Origin: Galbibacter mesophilus
GTDB taxonomy: Bacteria; Bacteroidota; Bacteroidia; Flavobacteriales; Flavobacteriaceae
NCBI RefSeq assembly: GCF_023721415.1
Contig: NZ_JAMQVC010000002.1
Span: 620,001-684,000, forward strand
Length of the DNA: 64,000 bases
Reading direction: 5' to 3'
Shown piece after piece: positions 26,192 through 35,505 of this stretch. The notes under the pieces were generated by a model, which did no database searches, was not told where the DNA came from, and worked only from the letters and a program-made list of their open reading frames with translations. The position numbers were made by a program, and so were the translations under genes. Every line of letters starts with the position of its first letter. Position 1 is the stretch's first letter.

Positions 26192-28006
26192 ATGGCTGAA
26201 ACTAAAGAAGCACAAGTAGCTGAAGCAAAGGCTGCAGAAGCTAAAAACGAACAAAAAGAAACAGTTTCTCAGGAAGAGTTTCTTCAGAATTTCAACTGGC
26301 ACAATTACGAAGAAGGAATTGACCAAGTTGAAGACGAAAAATTAAAAGAGTTCGAAAACTTAGTTGAAGAAAACTTTGTTGACACGGCAGATGAAGAGGT
26401 AGTTGAAGGAACTGTTGTTCACTTAACAGACAGAGAAGCAATTATCGATATCAATGCGAAGTCGGAAGGTGTTATTTCTTTAAACGAGTTTCGATACAAC
26501 CCAAACTTAAAAGTTGGGGATAAAGTAGAAGTTTTAATTGATGTTCGCGAAGACAAGTCTGGACAATTAGTATTGTCTCACCGTAAAGCGAGAACTATTA
26601 AAGCTTGGGATAGGGTAAATGCAGCTCACGATAAAGGAGAGATTGTAAACGGTTTTGTTAAGTGCAGAACTAAAGGTGGTATGATCGTTGACGTATTCGG
26701 TATCGAAGCGTTCTTGCCAGGATCTCAAATTGATGTGAAGCCTATCCGTGATTACGATGCGTATGTAGGTAAAACAATGGAATTCAAAGTGGTTAAAATT
26801 AACCATGAGTTCAAAAACGTTGTTGTTTCCCACAAAGCACTTATCGAAGCAGATATCGAAGAGCAGAAAAAAGAAATCATCGGGCAGCTTGAAAAAGGTC
26901 AAGTTCTTGAAGGAACCGTTAAGAACATTACTTCTTACGGGGTATTCATCGACCTTGGTGGCGTAGATGGTCTTATCCACATTACAGATCTTTCTTGGTC
27001 TCGTATCAACCACCCGAATGAGGTTGTTGAATTAGATCAGAAATTGAATGTGGTAATCCTTGACTTCGATGATAACAAGTCTAGAATTCAATTAGGTCTT
27101 AAACAATTACAGAAACACCCATGGGAAGCTCTTGGTGATGAAGTAAAAGTTGGTGATAAAGTTAAAGGTAAAGTAGTTGTTATTGCAGATTACGGTGCGT
27201 TTATCGAAGTTGCTGATGGTGTTGAAGGATTGATCCACGTTTCTGAAATGTCTTGGTCTACGCACTTACGTTCGGCTCAAGATTTCGTAAATGTTGGAGA
27301 CGAAGTAGAAGCAGTAGTGCTTACTTTAGATCGTGAAGACCGTAAAATGTCTCTTGGTATCAAGCAATTGACACCAGATCCATGGACAGATATTACTTCT
27401 AAGTATCCTGTAGGTTCTAAGCACACAGGAATCGTTCGTAACTTTACTAACTTCGGTGTATTTGTTGAATTAGAAGAAGGAATTGACGGATTGATTTATA
27501 TCTCTGATCTTTCTTGGACTAAGAAAATCAAGCACCCATCTGAATTTGTAAACGTTGGTGACAAACTAGAAGTTGAAGTTCTTGAATTGGATGTTGAAGG
27601 ACGTAAATTAAGTCTTGGTCACAAACAAACTACTGAAAACCCTTGGGATAAGTACGAAGCAGAATTTGCTGAAGGAACTGTTCACAAAGCGGAAATCGGA
27701 GAGATTGTAGACAAAGGTGCTACTATCGACTTTAACGAAGATATCGTAGCATTTGTACCTTCTCGTCACTTAGAAAAAGAAGATGGTAAGAAGTTGAAAA
27801 AAGGAGAATCTGCTGAATTTAAAATCATTGAGTTCAACAAAGAATTCAAGAGAGTAGTAGCTTCTCACACAGCTATCTTCAAAGAAGAAGAAGAGAAAAA
27901 TGTTAAAGCCGCTGCAAAACGTAGCAACCAAGCTGAGAAAACAACACTTGGTGATGCTAACGCAGAGCTTCAAGCATTGAAAGATAAAATGGAAGGGAAG
28001 TCTTAA
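26192..28006 (+). CDS. rpsA: 30S ribosomal protein S1
   Basis: 604 residues. It binds mRNA and the 30S subunit during translation initiation. Six S1 (OB-fold) repeats are visible, for example GVFIDLGGVDGLIHITDLSW (third), GAFIEVADGVEGLIHVSEMSW (fourth) and GVFVELEEGIDGLIYISDLSW (fifth). The first 60 residues are an Ala/Glu/Lys-rich extension. In Bacteroidota, which largely lack Shine-Dalgarno sequences, S1 is thought to be especially important. Codon use is more biased than that of its neighbours, as expected for high expression. A promoter precedes it and an intrinsic terminator follows. Confidence 0.97.
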   Translation: MAETKEAQVAEAKAAEAKNEQKETVSQEEFLQNFNWHNYEEGIDQVEDEKLKEFENLVEENFVDTADEEVVEGTVVHLTDREAIIDINAKSEGVISLNEFRYNPNLKVGDKVEVLIDVREDKSGQLVLSHRKARTIKAWDRVNAAHDKGEIVNGFVKCRTKGGMIVDVFGIEAFLPGSQIDVKPIRDYDAYVGKTMEFKVVKINHEFKNVVVSHKALIEADIEEQKKEIIGQLEKGQVLEGTVKNITSYGVFIDLGGVDGLIHITDLSWSRINHPNEVVELDQKLNVVILDFDDNKSRIQLGLKQLQKHPWEALGDEVKVGDKVKGKVVVIADYGAFIEVADGVEGLIHVSEMSWSTHLRSAQDFVNVGDEVEAVVLTLDREDRKMSLGIKQLTPDPWTDITSKYPVGSKHTGIVRNFTNFGVFVELEEGIDGLIYISDLSWTKKIKHPSEFVNVGDKLEVEVLELDVEGRKLSLGHKQTTENPWDKYEAEFAEGTVHKAEIGEIVDKGATIDFNEDIVAFVPSRHLEKEDGKKLKKGESAEFKIIEFNKEFKRVVASHTAIFKEEEEKNVKAAAKRSNQAEKTTLGDANAELQALKDKMEGKS

Positions 28007-28032
28007 TTAGATTCCAATTCATTTAAAATTAT

Positions 28033-28061
28033 AAAAACCACGCCTCGAGCGTGGTTTTTTT
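28033..28061 (+). terminator. intrinsic terminator of rpsA
   Basis: Stem AAAACCACGC/GCGTGGTTTT (28034-28043 with 28049-28058), loop CTCGA, followed by a T-run. It ends the S1 transcript before the GH43 gene. Confidence 0.9.
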
Positions 28062-28117
28062 ATGCTATAAATTTATATTTTTAACTTGCCGGCAATCATC
28101 AACCAAACACCAAACCA

Positions 28118-29152
28118 ATGAAATCTATTTTTGTTTACTTATGGTTCTTTATTTTCTTGTTTTTCACCACAAATCAAACCAAAGCGCAAACACTCCAGTA
28201 TAAAAATCCACTAATAGAAAATGCATTTATTGCAGATCCATTTGTTTTACATTACGAAGGAACCTATTATTTGTATGGAACTACAGCTTCAAATGAGGGT
28301 TTTAAATATTGGATTTCTAACAACTTAGTTGATTGGCAAGAAAAAGGTTTTGCCTTTAAAAAGAAAGAAGAAGGGTGGGGTCAAAAGAACTTTTGGGCAC
28401 CTGAAGTTATTCAATATCAAGATAGGTTCTATATGTTTTATAGTGCAAAAGGGGAAACCGTTAACGGAGAAGGCATGCGCATTTGTGTGGCCGTTGCTGC
28501 CGAACCATCAGGGCCTTTCGAAGAAATGCATGCGCCGTTGTTCGATTATAATTTTTCGTGTATTGATGCCCATGTTTTTGTAGATGAAGGAAAACCTTAT
28601 TTATATTATGAAAAAGTGGGTGCTGTTGGAAAACACTGGGAAGGTAAAGGCTATCTCTGGGGAATGATTTACGGAGTTCCTTTAGCTGAAAACCTTTCAG
28701 GCCCCATAGCAGAACCAACGTTGTGTCTTTATCCTAGTCAGGATTGGGAAGGGATTAACAGCATGAAAGCTCGCTCGAACGAAGGAATGACCGTTTTTAA
28801 AAGAAATGGAATTTATTATATGATGTATTCTGGTAATCACTATGCTGATCCTAATTATGGAGTTGGATATGCAACTTCAGATGCTCCTTTGGGTATGTGG
28901 CAGAAATTCCCGAAAAATCCTATTTTAAAGAACAACTTGAAAAAAGGCATTTCGGGTCCGGGACACAATAGCGTATTGAAAATCCCCAATTCAAAAAACT
29001 GGCTGATTTTTTATCACTCCCATGCTAATCCGGATAAGCCATCTGCAAATCGGGTGGTAAACATGGATGAATTGACATTCGATGAAAACGGATTCATAAA
29101 TAGCATCCATTCTACTAAAGCAAAAAGGGTTATAAAAATTTCTTCAGAATAA
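28118..29152 (+). CDS. secreted glycoside hydrolase family 43 protein
   Basis: 344 residues. A signal peptide (about 1-25, ending TKAQ) precedes a five-bladed beta-propeller of GH43 type. The three acidic catalytic residues fit: Asp in IADPFV (general base), Asp in SCIDAHVF (pKa modulator), and Glu in ARSNEGM (general acid). GH43 enzymes release arabinose or xylose from arabinans and xylans; the exact substrate is not readable. It is single-domain with no carbohydrate-binding module. It stands alone between the rpsA terminator and small membrane genes, not in an obvious polysaccharide locus. Confidence 0.88.
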   Translation: MKSIFVYLWFFIFLFFTTNQTKAQTLQYKNPLIENAFIADPFVLHYEGTYYLYGTTASNEGFKYWISNNLVDWQEKGFAFKKKEEGWGQKNFWAPEVIQYQDRFYMFYSAKGETVNGEGMRICVAVAAEPSGPFEEMHAPLFDYNFSCIDAHVFVDEGKPYLYYEKVGAVGKHWEGKGYLWGMIYGVPLAENLSGPIAEPTLCLYPSQDWEGINSMKARSNEGMTVFKRNGIYYMMYSGNHYADPNYGVGYATSDAPLGMWQKFPKNPILKNNLKKGISGPGHNSVLKIPNSKNWLIFYHSHANPDKPSANRVVNMDELTFDENGFINSIHSTKAKRVIKISSE

Positions 29153-29270
29153 ATGCCGATCTCTCTTTATTTAATGTTTTAAGTCTGATTTTTAGGTAAG
29201 AAATTACGGCGAATTTTAAATAATTTTCTATTTTTAAAGAAAATAGCCAATAAATGAAATTTCTTTTAAT

Positions 29271-29459
29271 ATGATTACTCGAATAAAAGAACTGCTTTCC
29301 AATAGAATAAGAATTATTGGGTTTGCAATATTTTTGACAGGGATAGTGCTTAACTATATTTTCGAAAATCAAAGTAGTGGATATTATGAGTATGTACTCA
29401 TGGGATTGGGACTTGGATTAATGATCCTTGGGAAAGAAGTTAAATTCAAATCAAACTAA
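29271..29459 (+). CDS. small two-segment membrane protein
   Basis: 62 residues: a basic N-terminus (MITRIKELLSNRIR), two hydrophobic segments (about 15-29 and 40-53) and a basic tail KEVKFKSN. No family recognised. Its TAA is directly followed by the ATG of the next gene with no gap, which strongly suggests translational coupling and a shared function. Confidence 0.6.
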   Translation: MITRIKELLSNRIRIIGFAIFLTGIVLNYIFENQSSGYYEYVLMGLGLGLMILGKEVKFKSN

Positions 29460-29879
29460 ATGAGTACGCTTAAAATAAACTATAATCCAAAAATATTGAA
29501 ACGAGACCTGTATTTAGGGGTTGCGTGGGAAATTTTGGCCATTGCTACATTGTTTTTAGCTAAAGGAAATTATTGGCTTTTATCTGTAAACCTAATACTT
29601 GCCACACTTTATCATGGACGTTTTGTATACAGAAATATGAAACCTTATTTGTTGATTGAAAACGGAGTCCTTACTAAAAACTCTTTTCCTAAAAAATCAA
29701 TGAAACTTTGCGATATAACAAGAATTAAAAAGTTTGGAGAAGATTTTGAACTGGAAACTTCAGAAGAAAAAATCAAAATTAATGCGGCTTTAATTGCACC
29801 GGTTTCGCTAAAAGTGCTGAACGAATTTTTGGGAGGAATTGAATTAGCACCTAATCTAACACCATTTTCCAAAAAATAA
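29460..29879 (+). CDS. membrane protein with PH-like C-terminal domain
   Basis: 139 residues. Two membrane segments (about 18-33 and 39-52) are followed by a soluble region resembling a bacterial PH-like domain (PYLLIENGVLTKNSF, then DITRIKKFGEDFELETSEEKIKI). Function unknown. The ATG abuts the stop of the preceding 62-residue gene, so the two are expected to be made together. Confidence 0.65.
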   Translation: MSTLKINYNPKILKRDLYLGVAWEILAIATLFLAKGNYWLLSVNLILATLYHGRFVYRNMKPYLLIENGVLTKNSFPKKSMKLCDITRIKKFGEDFELETSEEKIKINAALIAPVSLKVLNEFLGGIELAPNLTPFSKK

Positions 29880-29940
29880 CTTCCATTATTCCTTTTAATT
29901 TCATATTTTAATAAGTAGGTAACAACCAATACTATAAGTT

Positions 29941-30312
29941 ATGAAATTAGGAGCATTTTCAGTTAGTTTAAGCGTCGAAAATCTTAGCGTTTCCAAAAAG
30001 TTTTATGAGAATTTAGGATTTTCTGTTTTTGGTGGTTCCATGTCGCAAAACTACCTTATTATGAAAAATAAGGATTGTTTAATTGGTTTGTTTCAAGGAA
30101 TGTTTCAGGGAAACATTTTAACCTTCAATCCTGGTTGGGATTCGAATGCCCAAAAACTGAAAGAATTTGATGATATAAGAACCATTCAGCAAGAAATAAA
30201 AGCTAACGGCGTCAAAATCGATAAAGAAATAGATGAAGACTCCACAGGACCTGCCAGTTTTACCATATCCGACCCCGATGGAAATGTAATTCTGTTTGAT
30301 CAACATATCTAA
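29941..30312 (+). CDS. VOC (glyoxalase/bleomycin-resistance fold) family protein
   Basis: 123 residues with the paired beta-alpha-beta-beta-beta modules of the vicinal-oxygen-chelate fold: SLSVENLSVSKKFYENLGF at the start and a typical closing strand FTISDPDGNVILFDQ. The substrate is unknown; the family includes glyoxalases, dioxygenases and antibiotic-binding proteins. Single gene, no operon partner required. Confidence 0.85.
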   Translation: MKLGAFSVSLSVENLSVSKKFYENLGFSVFGGSMSQNYLIMKNKDCLIGLFQGMFQGNILTFNPGWDSNAQKLKEFDDIRTIQQEIKANGVKIDKEIDEDSTGPASFTISDPDGNVILFDQHI

Positions 30313-30407
30313 ATTAATATTAAGCGTATAATAAACTTCAGGAATCGTTTTAATTGGAAAACTTTTATATATTTAACTTCTTATTAATCAGCAACTAACC
30401 AATTAGA

Positions 30408-31043
30408 ATGAAGACCTTAGCAAGAAGAAGTATTTGGGTGCTATTTGCATTTATGTGCATTGGCATTGGGCTCTATCCAATAATTTATTTTTTAATCGAT
30501 GGTAATTTTGGCTTGTTACTCAACAAAACTCCAGAATTACTAGCTGATCAAATATGGAATATTGCGTTTTACGGACATATAACTCTTGGAGGTCTTGCAT
30601 CGCTTATTGGATGGATGCAATTCAGTTCGAAACTTCGAAGAAGAAATATTAAATTACATAGAAACATCGGTAAAATATACATTTTTGCAGTTTTAATAAG
30701 CGGAACTTGCGGCGCATATATTGCACAATTTGCAACGGGAGGAATAAGCAATAGTATTGGTTTTACCTTAAGCGGTTTGGTTTGGTTAAGTACAACAGCT
30801 TTGGCCTATAACGCGATTGTTAAAGGAAAAATTAGAGAGCATCAGAACTTTATGATATATAGCTACGCAGTTTGTTTTTCCGCCGTAACATTACGTATTT
30901 GGCTACCGGCGTTAACCGCAATTTTGGGAGAATTTCGTCTTGCTTATCTTATTGTAGGCTGGTTGAGTTGGGTACCAAATTTGGTTGTTGCTTACTTTAT
31001 AATAAAAAAGATACATCCCAAACCATATCCTCAGCAAATTTAG
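30408..31043 (+). CDS. DUF2306-type integral membrane protein
   Basis: 211 residues with about six membrane segments. The pattern HITLGGLASLIGWMQF, then LHRNIGKIY, and later REHQNFMIYSYAVCFSAVTLRIW matches the DUF2306 family; conserved His and Arg at membrane boundaries suggest a cofactor or proton role. Function is not established. It converges with the photolyase gene, only 20 bp between stops. Confidence 0.75.
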   Translation: MKTLARRSIWVLFAFMCIGIGLYPIIYFLIDGNFGLLLNKTPELLADQIWNIAFYGHITLGGLASLIGWMQFSSKLRRRNIKLHRNIGKIYIFAVLISGTCGAYIAQFATGGISNSIGFTLSGLVWLSTTALAYNAIVKGKIREHQNFMIYSYAVCFSAVTLRIWLPALTAILGEFRLAYLIVGWLSWVPNLVVAYFIIKKIHPKPYPQQI

Positions 31044-31063
31044 GCTTTACGATAGTTTAATTC

Positions 31064-32368
31064 TTAGTCTAAAGCAGATTTGTAAGTCTTTAAACAACGT
31101 TCCCGAGCTTCTTTATGATCTACCATTCTATCAGGGTAGGTGAGCTCGTTGTAATCTTCTACCCAGCGTGTAATGTATTTTAAATCTTCATCGAACTTTT
31201 TTATTTGGGTAGTCGGATTAAAAATTCTAAAGTAAGGCGCGGCGTCTACGCCACTTCCGGCAGCCCATTGCCAGTTACCTACATTGCTAGACATTTCGTA
31301 GTCCAGTAGTTTTTCAGCAAAATAGGCCTCTCCCCAGCGCCAATCGACCAACAAATGTTTGGTTAAAAAACTGGCAACAATCATACGCACACGGTTATGC
31401 ATGTATCCAGTTTTATTTAATTGCCTCATCCCAGCATCTACAAATGGATAACCTGTTTCCCCCTTACACCACTTTTCGAATTCCTTTTCATTGTTTCGCC
31501 ATTCAATTCGGTCGTATTTTTCCCGAAAGGCATTGTTCACGGTTTCTGGAAAATGCCAAAGTATTTGCATGAAAAATTCGCGCCATATCAGTTCGTTCCA
31601 AAAAGTTTCTTCTTTGGCTTCTACCGCTTTTTTAAGTATTTTTCGGTAGCCTACCGTACCAAAACGCAAGTGTACACTCAGGTTTGAAGTTCCATGCTGG
31701 GCAGGATAATTCCTAGTGTCTTTATAATTTTCTAAGGTAGTTGGTGTTACATCGTAATCTTTTACTTCAATTTTTGATTTTTCGAATCCGATATCGGATA
31801 AACTCAACTGTGGTAAGCGAGTGTTTTTAACCAAATTGTCAAGATACTGACTCGTATAGTGAATTGTAAGCTCCTTTTTACTGAAATTTTCTTTCCATTT
31901 CTTCATATAAGGGGTGTACACCACATAAGGGTCGCCATCATCTTTCACCACTTCATCTTTTTCAAAAAATACTTGGTCTTTAAACGTTTTGAATGAGATT
32001 CCTTCCGAATTCAATAAATCCGAAATTTCCTCATCCCTCTTTTTGGCGTAAGGTTCGTAATCATGATTGGTATAAACTTCCTGAATGTCGTAATCCGAAA
32101 GGAGCATTTTAAATACACTTTTCGGATTGTCATGAAAGAGTGCTAAGGAGCTATTGTGTTCTTTTTGAAGGACATCCCGCATTTCCTGTAGCTTTTTATG
32201 AATGAAAGTCACTCGTGCATCGTCCTTAGGCAACCCATCCAAAATCTGTTTATCAAAAATAAATATGGGCATCACAGGAAATTCCCCTTTCAGGGCTTCT
32301 AGAAAACCAACATTATCATCTAATCTTAAATCCCTGCGGAACCAAAAAATGGAAATTTTATCCTTCAT
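31064..32368 (-). CDS. phr: deoxyribodipyrimidine photolyase/cryptochrome family protein
   Basis: 434 residues. N-terminal Rossmann-type antenna domain (ISIFWFRRDLRLDDN) and C-terminal FAD-binding helical domain with WNELIWREFF, the GYPFVDAGMRQL motif, HNRVRMIVASFLTKHLL and NWQWAAGSGVDAAPYFRIFNP. These are the hallmarks of class I photolyases that repair cyclobutane pyrimidine dimers with light; a cryptochrome role cannot be excluded. Full family length. No neighbouring crtB-type genes. Confidence 0.92.
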   Translation of the reverse strand: MKDKISIFWFRRDLRLDDNVGFLEALKGEFPVMPIFIFDKQILDGLPKDDARVTFIHKKLQEMRDVLQKEHNSSLALFHDNPKSVFKMLLSDYDIQEVYTNHDYEPYAKKRDEEISDLLNSEGISFKTFKDQVFFEKDEVVKDDGDPYVVYTPYMKKWKENFSKKELTIHYTSQYLDNLVKNTRLPQLSLSDIGFEKSKIEVKDYDVTPTTLENYKDTRNYPAQHGTSNLSVHLRFGTVGYRKILKKAVEAKEETFWNELIWREFFMQILWHFPETVNNAFREKYDRIEWRNNEKEFEKWCKGETGYPFVDAGMRQLNKTGYMHNRVRMIVASFLTKHLLVDWRWGEAYFAEKLLDYEMSSNVGNWQWAAGSGVDAAPYFRIFNPTTQIKKFDEDLKYITRWVEDYNELTYPDRMVDHKEARERCLKTYKSALD

Positions 32369-32516
32369 TGTATTTTTTGTTTATCAGAACACTAAAATAA
32401 TTAAACAAAACAAGCATCGTGCAACTAATGATGCTTTTAAGATTTCGTTAACAACTTGAATGTGCTTTATGCGTAAATTCGTAGGACTAATAACTAATTT
32501 AAAATAATCAAAAAAA

Positions 32517-33362
32517 ATGAAAAAGCTTTTATTAACCGTTTGCTTGGTGTTAACTGGCGTAGCTTTGCAGGCCCAAGTTACTACCCCGCAACCGAGTCCG
32601 AAATCTACGTTGCAACAACAAGTAGGTTTAACAGATGTAACTGTTGAGTATTCCAGACCATCCATGCGTGGAAGGGAAGTTTTCGGGAATTTAGTTCCTT
32701 TTGGTGAAATATGGAGAACAGGAGCCAACCAAAACACCATGATAACTTTTAGTGATGATGTAACTATTGGCGGAACAAAGGTTGAAAAAGGTACCTACGC
32801 TTTGTTTACCAAACCTAATGAAAAAAACTGGGAAGTATATTTTTATACTGATACCAACAATTGGGGAAATCCTCAAAAATGGGACGACAGCAAAGTAGCT
32901 GCAAAAGTTTCCGCAGAAACTTATGAACTTCCTTTTGACGTAGAAACTTTCACTATTGATATCGATAACTTAACCAACAACGGAGCTGCTATAGGTATTG
33001 TTTGGGAAAATACTTACGTAAGTGTTCCATTTGAAGTTCCTACGCAAGAAAAAGCTATAGCTAGTATTGAAAAAGTAATGAACGGTCCTCAAGCTGGAGA
33101 TTACTATTCCGCAGCCGTTTATTATTTACAGGAAGAAAAGGAATTGAAGCAAGCAGAGGAGTGGATTGATAAAGCTATTTCTTCCCAAAAACAAGCCCCT
33201 TTTTGGATGCTTCGTCAAAAATCTTTAATTCAAGCTGCACAAGGAAATAAAAAAGGCGCCATAGAAACCGCTAAAAAATCATTAGCTGCAGCGGAAAAAG
33301 CTGGAAATAAAGATTACGTAAAGCTTAACCAAGACTCATTAGCAGAATGGGGAGCTAAGTAA
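32517..33362 (+). CDS. DUF2911 domain protein, exported
   Basis: 281 residues. A signal peptide (about 1-19, ending LQAQ) is followed by a DUF2911 domain (about 30-165: VTVEYSRPSMRGREVFGNLVPFGEIWRTGANQNT) and a C-terminal helical, TPR-like region (about 180-281). DUF2911 proteins are abundant in Bacteroidota and of unknown role. A weak promoter-like TAAATTCG lies upstream at about 32474. A bidirectional terminator follows. Confidence 0.85.
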   Translation: MKKLLLTVCLVLTGVALQAQVTTPQPSPKSTLQQQVGLTDVTVEYSRPSMRGREVFGNLVPFGEIWRTGANQNTMITFSDDVTIGGTKVEKGTYALFTKPNEKNWEVYFYTDTNNWGNPQKWDDSKVAAKVSAETYELPFDVETFTIDIDNLTNNGAAIGIVWENTYVSVPFEVPTQEKAIASIEKVMNGPQAGDYYSAAVYYLQEEKELKQAEEWIDKAISSQKQAPFWMLRQKSLIQAAQGNKKGAIETAKKSLAAAEKAGNKDYVKLNQDSLAEWGAK

Positions 33363-33382
33363 AAGATATATTAATTTCTTTA

Positions 33383-33424
33383 GGCTGTCTTACCTAATTT
33401 TTATAGGCTAAGACAGCCTTATTT
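33383..33424. terminator. bidirectional intrinsic terminator
   Basis: Perfect 11-bp stem AGGCTGTCTTA/TAAGACAGCCT (33383-33393 with 33410-33420), flanked by AT-rich tails on both sides. It serves the convergent DUF2911 and DUF805 genes. Confidence 0.85.
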
Positions 33425-33428
33425 TATA

Positions 33429-33803
33429 TTAAATTTCTGTGGACTTGGGATTGGGACCGTATTCGTTCGTTTTATTTTCACTATCAGTAGCTAATAATAC
33501 AAATAGCCAAATACCTCCAATAATAGGAATAAGTCCCACTAACATCATCCATCCACTTTTACCAATGTCATGCAAGCGTCTTACGGCAACTGCAATTCCA
33601 GGAATTAATACAATAAGTCCATAGACAATGTAAATAGGGCCGTAGCCTATACCTTCAAAAGCAAGTCCTGTAACATTGTCTAATACACCTGCAATTAAAG
33701 CAAAAATAAGATTGAAAAGAGCGAACATCCAATATTCTTTTCTTCTTGCTCTTCCATTAAAATCCGCGTAGTGATTTTTTAAAACTTTTAAATACCAATT
33801 CAT
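33429..33803 (-). CDS. DUF805 family membrane protein
   Basis: 124 residues. It opens MNWYLKVLKNHYADFNGRARRKEYW, the typical DUF805 start, followed by three to four membrane segments and the RRLHDIGKSGWM motif. Proteins of this family are widespread small inner-membrane proteins of unknown role. Stop is 5 bp from the shared terminator. Confidence 0.88.
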   Translation of the reverse strand: MNWYLKVLKNHYADFNGRARRKEYWMFALFNLIFALIAGVLDNVTGLAFEGIGYGPIYIVYGLIVLIPGIAVAVRRLHDIGKSGWMMLVGLIPIIGGIWLFVLLATDSENKTNEYGPNPKSTEI

Positions 33804-33911
33804 ATTATTATTTTAGGTTCCTACTCATTTGGCTTTTCGGTTACGCCCTGTTTGTATGGTGTCGAGACTCCATTTTAAGGTGTAAATATATAGAAAAAAA
33901 GCGTTATTTCC

Positions 33912-35291
33912 CTAAAACAATTTACTCAACATTTTCACATATTTTAATTTTCCAGCATACGGAGCATATTTAAGTGGAACATCTAGCCAAGTACCTCGGC
34001 GAACAACAGCTTTTTTATGGGAAAATACATCGAAAGTGAGTTGTCCGTGGTAAGCGCCAATTCCGCTGTTTCCAACCCCACCAAATGGTAATTTTTTATT
34101 TATAAAATGTACAACTGTATCGTTTATCGTGCCGCCACCGTAAGAATTCTCGTTCATGATGCGATTGGCGAAATGTTTGCGTTTCGAAAAAACATAAAGT
34201 GATAACGGCTTTTCGAACCGGGAAATAATCGGTTCAATTTCATTCTCATTTTTATAACTGAGAATTGGTAGAATCGGACCAAAAATTTCGTCTTTCATAA
34301 CTTCGCTTTTCAGACTAGGTTCATCAATGAGGGTGGGGGCAATAAAAAGCTCGCTTTCCACAGTTTCACCTCCAAAAAGCACAGACTGACCATTCAACAA
34401 GTTCTTTAGGCGATTAAAATGGTCTTTATTTACAATTCTTGGAAAATCAGGTGAATCTTTAGGGGTATTGGTGTAAGCGTTTACAATCTCATCCTTTAAA
34501 GCAACTATTAATTTTTGTTTTATATTTTCAGCAACCAAGAGGTAATCCGGAGCTATACAAGTTTGTCCGCCATTCAAAAATTTCCCCCAAACAACCCTTT
34601 TTGCAGCTTGGTTAATATCTGCGGTTTCATCAACAATACAAGGATTTTTACCTCCTAACTCCAAGGTTACGGGCGTAATGTGTTTTGCAGCAGCCTGATA
34701 AACAATTTTTCCCACTTTCGGACTACCGGTAAAGAAAATGTAATTCCATTGTTGTTCCAGTAATTGTTCTGAAACCTCTTTACCTCCTTGTACAACAGCA
34801 ACATGGTTTTTGGGAAAAACTTCTGAAATAATTTCATCAATAATAGTAGCCGTATTTGGGGTGAGTTCCGAAGGTTTCACCACGGCAGTATTTCCAGCGG
34901 CTATGGCGCCAATGAGTGGGGATAGCGCAAGTTGAAAAGGATAGTTCCATGGAGCAATAATTAGAACTGTCCCATAAGGTTCTTTAATGATTTTAGCAGA
35001 TGATGGAAAATTCACAAGGGAGGCGGACACACTTCTTGTTCTTGCCCATGAATTTATTTTCTTGATGGTGTTATCCAATTCTGTAATAATATATTGCGTT
35101 TCTGTGAGTAATGATTCAAATTCACACTTTTTAAAATCGGCAAAAAGCGCATCACAAATATTTTTTTCGCGTTTTTCAATCACCGCTTTCAATTTTTTTA
35201 AGGCAGCTTTTCTGTTGTTAATATCCCTTGTTTTGCCAGCATTGAAATACGTTTTTTGGTTATTAATGAGTTCTGTTATAGATGTGTCCAT
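33912..35291 (-). CDS. aldehyde dehydrogenase, class 3-like
   Basis: 459 residues. NAD(P)-dependent oxidation of aldehydes. Visible: IAPWNYPFQLALSPLIGA, GSPKVGKIV, ELGGKNPCIVDE with the catalytic Glu, NGGQTCIAPDY with the nucleophilic Cys, and EIFGPILPIL. A C-terminal extension (KYAPYAGKLKYVKMLSKLF) resembles that of membrane-associated fatty-aldehyde dehydrogenases (ALDH3 type). Preferred substrate inferred only. It is divergent from the ilv leader region. Confidence 0.9.
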   Translation of the reverse strand: MDTSITELINNQKTYFNAGKTRDINNRKAALKKLKAVIEKREKNICDALFADFKKCEFESLLTETQYIITELDNTIKKINSWARTRSVSASLVNFPSSAKIIKEPYGTVLIIAPWNYPFQLALSPLIGAIAAGNTAVVKPSELTPNTATIIDEIISEVFPKNHVAVVQGGKEVSEQLLEQQWNYIFFTGSPKVGKIVYQAAAKHITPVTLELGGKNPCIVDETADINQAAKRVVWGKFLNGGQTCIAPDYLLVAENIKQKLIVALKDEIVNAYTNTPKDSPDFPRIVNKDHFNRLKNLLNGQSVLFGGETVESELFIAPTLIDEPSLKSEVMKDEIFGPILPILSYKNENEIEPIISRFEKPLSLYVFSKRKHFANRIMNENSYGGGTINDTVVHFINKKLPFGGVGNSGIGAYHGQLTFDVFSHKKAVVRRGTWLDVPLKYAPYAGKLKYVKMLSKLF

Positions 35292-35348
35292 GATTTTTAT
35301 TCTAAAAAAAGTTTTTTCAAGTTATAAATTATATTTAATATTGCAGTG

Positions 35349-35441
35349 ATGAAAATATCACCGTATAAAATATTAGAACAAGCGAATACAATTACAGTAA
35401 TCATTTCTGTCATTACTTTGGTAATTATTTTACTGAAGTAA
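35349..35441 (+). CDS. first ilv leader peptide, Ile/Val/Leu/Thr-rich
   Basis: A 30-codon ORF, MKISPYKILEQANT then a run with ITVIISVITLVIILLK. From codon 15 to 29, eleven of fifteen codons are Ile, Val or Leu, and two are Thr. It stops seven bases before the end of AAAGGAAG (35441-35448), the upstream strand of a proposed antiterminator. This is the layout of a classical attenuation leader. It was too short for normal gene calling. Ribosome stalling at these codons when charged branched-chain tRNAs are scarce would favour read-through. Confidence 0.8.
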   Translation: MKISPYKILEQANTITVIISVITLVIILLK

Positions 35442-35500
35442 AAGGAAGTGTTTATATTTAAAATATAGTAAGCCTTCCTTTAAAACGGAAGGCTTTTTTT
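35441..35500 (+). terminator. first ilv attenuator: antiterminator and intrinsic terminator
   Basis: Terminator: AAGCCTTCC (35470-35478) pairs with GGAAGGCTT (35487-35495), followed by T to 35500. Antiterminator: AAAGGAAG (35441-35448) can pair with CTTCCTTT (35474-35481), which overlaps the terminator's left arm; TATTT/AAATA between them extends the stem. The antiterminator strand touches the leader 1 stop codon, so a ribosome reaching the stop would mask it and let the terminator form. Confidence 0.8.
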
Positions 35501-35505
35501 ATGGA

